Assembly: GCF_003044275.1 (NCBI RefSeq)
Contig: NZ_PZPL01000001.1
Span: 186,001 to 250,000, forward strand
Length of the DNA stretch: 64,000 nucleotides
Source: Rathayibacter caricis DSM 15933
GTDB taxonomy: Bacteria; Actinomycetota; Actinomycetes; Actinomycetales; Microbacteriaceae
Reading direction: 5' to 3'
Shown here in pieces: positions 59,824-64,000 of the stretch (positions within the stretch are counted from its first letter, which is position 1; every line of letters starts with the position of its first letter). Made by a program: the position numbers and the translations under genes. The notes under the pieces were generated by a model that had not been told where the DNA came from, made no database searches, and saw nothing but the letters and a program-made list of their open reading frames with translations.

Positions 59824-60480
59824 ATGCCCTCCTCCGCCGCCCTCGTCGTGATCGCGGCCGTCGTCGCCTTCGCCGCGGGCGCCCTGATCGACGCGGCGCT
59901 CCACCGCCTCCCCCGCGTCGAGCGGGGGCTGCCGCCGGGACGCTCGTCGGCGGCCGTGGCGATCGCGACGGGAGTGGTGAGCGCCCTGGGCGCGGCGGCC
60001 CTCACCTCCGCGAGCGGGCCGAGCGCCGTGCTGGCCGTGCTCGTGCTGCTCACCGTCGTGGGCGTGCACCTCTCGGCGATCGACCTGCGGCACCATCTGC
60101 TGCCGAACGTGCTGGTCCTGCCCGCGATCGCTCTCGGAGGGCTGCTCGTCCTGGTCGCGAGCCTCGTCGACGGGCGGCCCGGGGACGGGCTCCGCGCGCT
60201 GCTGGGCGGGCTGGCGCTGTTCGCGGTCTACCTCGTGCTCGCCCTCGTCTCACCGGGCGGCCTCGGGATGGGCGACGTCAAGTTCGCGGCGGTCATCGGC
60301 ACGATGCTCGCGTCGCGCGGCTGGACGGAGCTGCTCCTGGGCGCCGCCGCCGGATTCGTCCTCGCCGCGCTGGCCGCGGCGGTACTCCTGCTGACCGGCC
60401 GAGCACGGCGGGGGACGCCGCTGCCCTTCGGGCCGATGATACTCGCCGGGGCCGTGCTGGTGCTCGCTCTCCCGGTCTAA
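59824..60480 (+). CDS. Prepilin peptidase, A24 family (TadV/CpaA-like)
   Basis: From the ATG at 59824 (AGGA 8 bases upstream; in-frame ATGs at 59815 and 59791 are alternatives) the 218-residue protein has about six helices. The two catalytic aspartates are visible: Asp87 in SAIDLRHHLLPN and Asp151 in GLGMGDVKF. The N-terminal methylase domain with its Cys motifs is absent, as in TadV/CpaA. It cuts the leader of Flp-type pilins, whose gene lies 261 bases downstream. Confidence 0.9.
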   Translation: MPSSAALVVIAAVVAFAAGALIDAALHRLPRVERGLPPGRSSAAVAIATGVVSALGAAALTSASGPSAVLAVLVLLTVVGVHLSAIDLRHHLLPNVLVLPAIALGGLLVLVASLVDGRPGDGLRALLGGLALFAVYLVLALVSPGGLGMGDVKFAAVIGTMLASRGWTELLLGAAAGFVLAALAAAVLLLTGRARRGTPLPFGPMILAGAVLVLALPV

Positions 60481-60741
60481 CGCGGAGGGACGTATCGTCA
60501 GTCGCTTTGTCCCCCGGAAGGGTACGAGACGGACCGGGCGTTCTCTCTATCATCAGTGATGTCGCAGAAGTGAATGCAGCCGAATGAATATCGGCGGGCT
60601 CTCGATCACCCCCGTGATCCGACTGCTCCTCTTTCTCCGCGACAGCACCACCGGCTATCGCACGATCGGTCTCACACTGGGTCGTCGATTGCCTGCTCCC
60701 CTTGTAAACCGGTCTCGCTCACCCCATCTCGGAGGTTCACC
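60481..60741 (+). other. Long leader region upstream of the flp pilin gene
   Basis: The gap is more AT-rich than average. TATCAT at 60548-60553 could be a -10 box but has no good -35 partner. A clear ribosome-binding site, GGAGG, precedes the flp ATG by 7 bases. I see no convincing gene or riboswitch. A strong separate flp promoter is expected because pilin is needed in excess. Confidence 0.35.
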
Positions 60742-60957
60742 ATGCTCTCTCTCCTCATCACTCTCCAGACTCTCGTCACCACCGCGAAGGACCGCCTCCG
60801 CGAGGAGCAGAAGGGCGCGACCGCGGTCGAGTACGGCCTTCTGGTCGGACTCATCGCCGTCGTGATCATCGGCGTCGTCGTGCTCCTCGGCCCGCAGCTG
60901 GCGGGGATCTTCCAGACCATCAGCGACGACCTGCCCGCCGCGCCCGCCGCCGAGTAG
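60742..60957 (+). CDS. flp: Flp family type IVb pilin
   Basis: This 71-residue prepilin has the Flp cleavage site EEQKG/ATAVEYG (Gly25/Ala26, Glu at +5, Tyr at +6), followed by a 20-residue hydrophobic helix (LLVGLIAVVIIGVVVLLG) and a short tail. It is the major subunit of the adhesive Tad pilus. Confidence 0.93.
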   Translation: MLSLLITLQTLVTTAKDRLREEQKGATAVEYGLLVGLIAVVIIGVVVLLGPQLAGIFQTISDDLPAAPAAE

Positions 60958-61032
60958 TCGATCCCTCTCTGCCGGGACGGTGCAGCGGGTCCTCCGCCGC
61001 GCCGTCCCGGTCTCTCGTTCCTGAGGACTCTC

Positions 61033-61416
61033 ATGAATAGAAGACTCGGAGAAGACAAGGGCGCCGTCGCCCTGGAGTTCGCCTTGGTCCTCCCCATCCT
61101 CATGGTCGTCCTCGTCGGGATTATCGAGTTCTCACTCCTTTTCACTGCGCAGACGACCATCACGAATGCGGCTCGAGAAGGCGCAAGAAGCATGGCGCTC
61201 TACAACAATCCCGCGACGGCGAGAAGTGCCGTGAAGAATTCGGCGTTCAACCTGTCCCCCGGGCTCACCGACGCTCAGATCACCGTCTCGCCGACCGCCT
61301 GCACTGCAGGCGCCCGGACCACGACCACCATCCGCTACCAGTACCACTTGATGACCGGCCTCTTCGGCGACGGCATCACCCTGACCGGGAAGGCGGCGAT
61401 GCGATGCGGCGGCTGA
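61033..61416 (+). CDS. tadE: TadE family pseudopilin
   Basis: This 127-residue protein has a prepilin-like start (EDKG/AVALEFALVLP; Gly10/Ala11, Glu at +5) and one hydrophobic helix, then a globular part with NAAREGARS and two Cys near residues 89 and 125. TadE proteins are minor pilins of the Tad system. The GC content looks lower than that of its neighbours over the first 200 bases. Its end overlaps the next gene by 13 bases. Confidence 0.9.
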   Translation: MNRRLGEDKGAVALEFALVLPILMVVLVGIIEFSLLFTAQTTITNAAREGARSMALYNNPATARSAVKNSAFNLSPGLTDAQITVSPTACTAGARTTTTIRYQYHLMTGLFGDGITLTGKAAMRCGG

Positions 61417-62393
61417 CAGCGCGCCTCTCGGACGAGCGCGGAGCCGTCTCGATCGTCGTGGCCGTCGCCATGGTCGTCGTGCTCGCCTGCGCCGCCCTCG
61501 CGATCGACCTCGCCCGGCTGAATCTCGAGCGCGCCGAGCTGCAGAACGGCGCCGACGCCGCCGCCCTCGCCGTGGCTCAGAGCTGCGCCGCGAGCCCCTG
61601 CACCACCACGGCCAGGAAGTCGGCCGCCGCGCTCTTGGCCGCGGCCTACGCCGATGCCAATGCCGGCGACGGAGCCTCCGGTGCCGTCACCACCTTCCCC
61701 ACCGCGAACTCGGTGCGCGTCACCACCTCCGCCGAGGACGGCTCCACCGGCGCCGGTTCTCTGGCGACGGTGTTCGCTCCGGTCTTCGGGATCGACTCCC
61801 TCGAGGTCGGGCAGTCGGCCACCTCGTCCTGGGGCAGTCCCGGGGCGGGCGAAGCGGCACTCGCGCTCGCCTTCGCGCCGTGCGTGTTCCGCCTCGACGG
61901 AGCCGTGCAGGTCATCAGCATGCACGGCGACTCCGGCGGCACCGCCTGCCAGACGACGAGCCCGTCCGGGCAGCTCCTCCCCGGCGGATTCGGCTGGCTC
62001 CACGATCCCGTGGGAACGTGCCGCGCCAAGGTCGACACGAAGAAGCCCGCGCCCGTCTCCGGCAGCACCGGAGTCAGCCTGCCCCCCGGCTGCTCCGCCC
62101 AGCTGTCCAAGCTCGGCGGCACCACGGTGCTGCTCCCCGTGTACTCCGACAAGGGCGGGACCGGATCGGGCGGCTGGTACACGATCAGCGGATTCGCCGC
62201 TTTCCAGGTGCTCGGCTGGAACTTCCCCGGGATGAGCTGGAACAACCAGACCTATCCGGGGGCGGGATGCAAGGGGACGTGCAAGGGACTCATCGGGAAG
62301 TTCGTCACGTTCGTCTCGCTCGACGCCGCGTTCACCCGGGGTAGCCCGGATCTCGTGGATCTCGGCACCTCCATCATCACCCTGACGGACTAG
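61404..62393 (+). CDS. TadG-like / pilus assembly protein with TadE/G N-terminus
   Basis: This 329-residue protein begins RLSDERGAVSIVVAVAMVV, a TadG-type N-terminal helix, followed by LNLERAELQNGADAAALAVAQ. The rest is a secreted domain with scattered Cys residues, probably disulfide-bonded. TadG is an accessory component that tethers or shapes the pilus at the envelope. It overlaps tadE by 13 bases. Confidence 0.85.
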   Translation: MRRLTARLSDERGAVSIVVAVAMVVVLACAALAIDLARLNLERAELQNGADAAALAVAQSCAASPCTTTARKSAAALLAAAYADANAGDGASGAVTTFPTANSVRVTTSAEDGSTGAGSLATVFAPVFGIDSLEVGQSATSSWGSPGAGEAALALAFAPCVFRLDGAVQVISMHGDSGGTACQTTSPSGQLLPGGFGWLHDPVGTCRAKVDTKKPAPVSGSTGVSLPPGCSAQLSKLGGTTVLLPVYSDKGGTGSGGWYTISGFAAFQVLGWNFPGMSWNNQTYPGAGCKGTCKGLIGKFVTFVSLDAAFTRGSPDLVDLGTSIITLTD

Positions 62394-62406
62394 GAACCCC
62401 CGCCCC

Positions 62407-63123
62407 GTGAAGCTCCGCATCCTCTTCGCGATCCTCGGATTCGTGCTCGCCGTCGTCGGCGTGATGGCCGTGACCCTCTACGCGCGCGGTGCGGACCAGC
62501 GTGCCGTGGCGGATCAGCGGCCGGTCGACGTCCTCGTGCTCTCCCGCGATGCCCCGGCGGGCACCCCGGCCGACCAGCTCTCGCCGTACCTCGAGGTGAA
62601 GGCCCTGCCCGAGGTCGCCGTCGCTCCCGGTGCGGCGACGACTCTCGACGGGCTGGGAGGCCTGGTCACGTCGATCGATCTGGTGACGGGCGAGCAGCTG
62701 CTGGTCTCGCGGATGGTCTCGCCGGACGCCCTCGAGGTCCCCGGTCGCGTCGACGTGCCGCCCGGACTGCAGGAGGTGACCGTCCTCCTGAGCCCCGAGC
62801 GCGTCGTCGGCGGCGGCCTCGCGGCAGGCGACACGGTGGGCGTGATCTTCTCCAGGATCGGGACCGGTCAGACGCACATGCGCCTCCAGAAGGTCCTCGT
62901 CACCACGATCCAGGGCCTCGATTCGCCGTCCGAGGAGGCGGACGCCAGCGGCGTCGCTCCGATCCCCGAGGGCTCGGTCTACGTGACCCTCGCGGTCACC
63001 GCGTCCGACGCGGAACTGGTCGTCAATGCCGCGGAGTTCAATCTGATCTGGCTGACCAAGGAGCCCCTCGACGCGGACCCGAACGGCACGCGCGTCGTGA
63101 CCCCCGAGGACCTCTTCCGATGA
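62407..63123 (+). CDS. cpaB: Flp pilus assembly protein CpaB (RcpC-like)
   Basis: The GTG at 62407 gives 238 residues with one N-terminal helix (~4-26), an SAF domain (~37-105, DVLVLSRDAPAGTP and GEQLLVSRMV) and an RcpC-type second half (VTVLLSPERVVGGGLAAGDTVGV). In Gram-negative bacteria the homologue works with the secretin; here it probably helps pilus assembly in the cell wall. It overlaps the next gene (ATGA). Confidence 0.9.
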   Translation: MKLRILFAILGFVLAVVGVMAVTLYARGADQRAVADQRPVDVLVLSRDAPAGTPADQLSPYLEVKALPEVAVAPGAATTLDGLGGLVTSIDLVTGEQLLVSRMVSPDALEVPGRVDVPPGLQEVTVLLSPERVVGGGLAAGDTVGVIFSRIGTGQTHMRLQKVLVTTIQGLDSPSEEADASGVAPIPEGSVYVTLAVTASDAELVVNAAEFNLIWLTKEPLDADPNGTRVVTPEDLFR

Positions 63124-64000
63124 CCCGCTTCCTCGCGGTCACCGACTCCGCCTCCTTCGTCGACCGCGTCGCGGCGGCCCTCGTCGGCGACGACGGCTCC
63201 GGCGTGACCGCCGTGCCCGCCGAAGCGACGGGCCTGCGTCCCGAGGCGATCCTCCCTCCGCCCGGCGAGGAGCCGATCGACGTGGTCCTGATCGGCCCCG
63301 GGATCGAGCGCACCGCCGCGCTGCGCTTCGCCGCCGCGCTCGACACAGCCTTCCCGCGGATCACCCTCGTGCTCGTCGACGACCCCGATCCCGAGCTCGC
63401 TGTCGCCGCGATGCGCGCCGGCGTCCGCGACGTGATCGCCCCCGATGCGGACGCTGACGCCCTCGGCGAGGTGCTGCGCCGCTCGAGCCGCGCGGCCCAG
63501 GCCCGGATCGGCGATCGCCCGGCGGCCCGGAGCGGCCCGCAGCGCAAGGTCGTCGTCGTCCTGTCCCCCAAGGGCGGAGTGGGCAAGACCACGCTCTCGG
63601 TCAACCTCGCCGTCGCCCTCGGCCGCGTCGCTCCGCTCTCGACCGTCCTGGTCGACCTCGACGCGCAGTTCGGCGACGTCGCGAGCGCTCTGGGCCTGGA
63701 TCCGGTGCACACGCTCCGCGACGCCGTCGGGGCGGCGGCCGCGTCCGATCTCCTCGTCCTCAAGGCCTACCTCGCCGTGCACGAGGCCGGCTTCTACTCC
63801 CTGAGCGCGCCCAAGGACCCCGCCGACGCCGACCGCATCTCCTCGGACGCCGTCTCGCACCTGCTCCGCCAGCTGTCCTCCGACTTCGCCTACGTCGTCG
63901 TCGACACGTCCGCCGGCCTCACCGACCACACCCTCGCCGCACTCGAGATCGCGACCGACGCCCTCTTCGTCACGGCGATGGACGTCCCCGGCGTCCGGGG
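63120..64000 (+). CDS. CpaE/TadZ-like pilus-localising ATPase (3' partial)
   Basis: The ATG at 63120 overlaps the cpaB stop, and the frame is still open at the window end (293 codons seen). An N-terminal receiver-like domain (~1-125) lacks the usual phospho-acceptor context. It is followed by a ParA/MinD-type ATPase with the deviant Walker A motif SPKGGVGKTTLS (~149-160), VDLDAQFGDVASALGL and VVVDTSAGLTD. CpaE/TadZ proteins position the Tad machine, usually at a pole. The tadA ATPase and tadB/C genes are expected beyond the window. Confidence 0.9.
   Translation, partial: MTRFLAVTDSASFVDRVAAALVGDDGSGVTAVPAEATGLRPEAILPPPGEEPIDVVLIGPGIERTAALRFAAALDTAFPRITLVLVDDPDPELAVAAMRAGVRDVIAPDADADALGEVLRRSSRAAQARIGDRPAARSGPQRKVVVVLSPKGGVGKTTLSVNLAVALGRVAPLSTVLVDLDAQFGDVASALGLDPVHTLRDAVGAAAASDLLVLKAYLAVHEAGFYSLSAPKDPADADRISSDAVSHLLRQLSSDFAYVVVDTSAGLTDHTLAALEIATDALFVTAMDVPGVR

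Noticed and set aside
60481..60741. Riboswitch, for example cyclic di-GMP type, in the leader of the flp gene.
   Set aside because: No conserved aptamer core or convincing paired stems could be found by eye.
60569..60741. Small open frames in the leader before flp as a separate gene.
   Set aside because: Frames starting near 60574 and 60584 have no ribosome-binding site or family resemblance, and one only runs into flp in frame or out of frame by chance.

Overview
The window is about 64 kb of very GC-rich DNA with dense, often overlapping genes (ATGA, GTGA and TGATG junctions), many GTG starts, three tRNA genes and no rRNA, transposase or CRISPR array. It looks like chromosomal DNA of a high-GC actinomycete, most plausibly a Microbacteriaceae member (Rathayibacter/Curtobacterium/Clavibacter-like). 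The reasons are a complete menaquinone-only quinone pathway, system II cytochrome c maturation, an archaeal-type AspRS without the bacterial insertion domain, a DUF222-HNH gene, an Mrp antiporter with fused A and B subunits, and sugar ABC importers without their own ATPase. The genus is an inference.

Layout. 1-2.3 kb: end of a chorismate-using operon (PhzE/anthranilate-synthase-like enzyme, cut by the window edge, coupled to a C-terminally short GlpX-like phosphatase), then a bidirectional terminator and tRNA-Met and tRNA-Thr. 2.7-9.4 kb: a divergent locus with an adenylate-forming enzyme and an OleD-like reductase on the minus strand, and a KAS III/OleA-like ketosynthase plus a MacB-type ABC exporter on the plus strand. 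This is the best candidate for an undescribed biosynthesis-and-export system. 9.6-11.6 kb: aldo/keto reductase and beta-propeller protein. 11.7-18.2 kb: mrpAB-C-D-E-F-G sodium/proton antiporter. 18.2-31.4 kb: housekeeping and mixed genes: alpha-glucosidase, an M23 peptidase gene interrupted by a frameshift, inositol monophosphatase, tRNA-Tyr, lytic transglycosylase, YajQ, NUDIX, an alpha/beta hydrolase coupled to a short UvrA paralogue, FprA, a polyprenyl diphosphate synthase and MenG.

31.6-46.4 kb: the menaquinone region: menF, menD, menA, menE, menB and, after a block of unrelated genes, menC. With the polyprenyl synthase and MenG it covers most steps from chorismate to menaquinone; no menH or DHNA-CoA thioesterase gene was recognised here. 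A DUF222-HNH gene sits between menF and menD, and a five-gene block (dps, SDR, SMP-30, GH15, acidic-repeat membrane protein) between menB and menC, with repeat elements at both edges. 46.5-56.2 kb: TfoX-like protein, nucleoside hydrolase, the cytochrome c operon (histidine phosphatase, ResA-like, CcdA, ResB, CcsB), SDR, aspS, a small membrane protein and a TetR regulator. 56.4-59.6 kb: a sugar ABC importer divergent from the TetR gene, with two palindromes between them. 59.8-64 kb: start of a Flp/Tad pilus locus (prepilin peptidase, Flp pilin, two TadE/TadG-type pseudopilins, CpaB, and a CpaE/TadZ ATPase cut by the window end).

The menaquinone and cytochrome c genes together build parts of an aerobic respiratory chain, and Mrp would use or maintain the resulting ion gradients. 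The 2.7-9.4 kb locus, the PhzE/GlpX pair and the UvrA-like/hydrolase pair are the accessory parts most worth attention.
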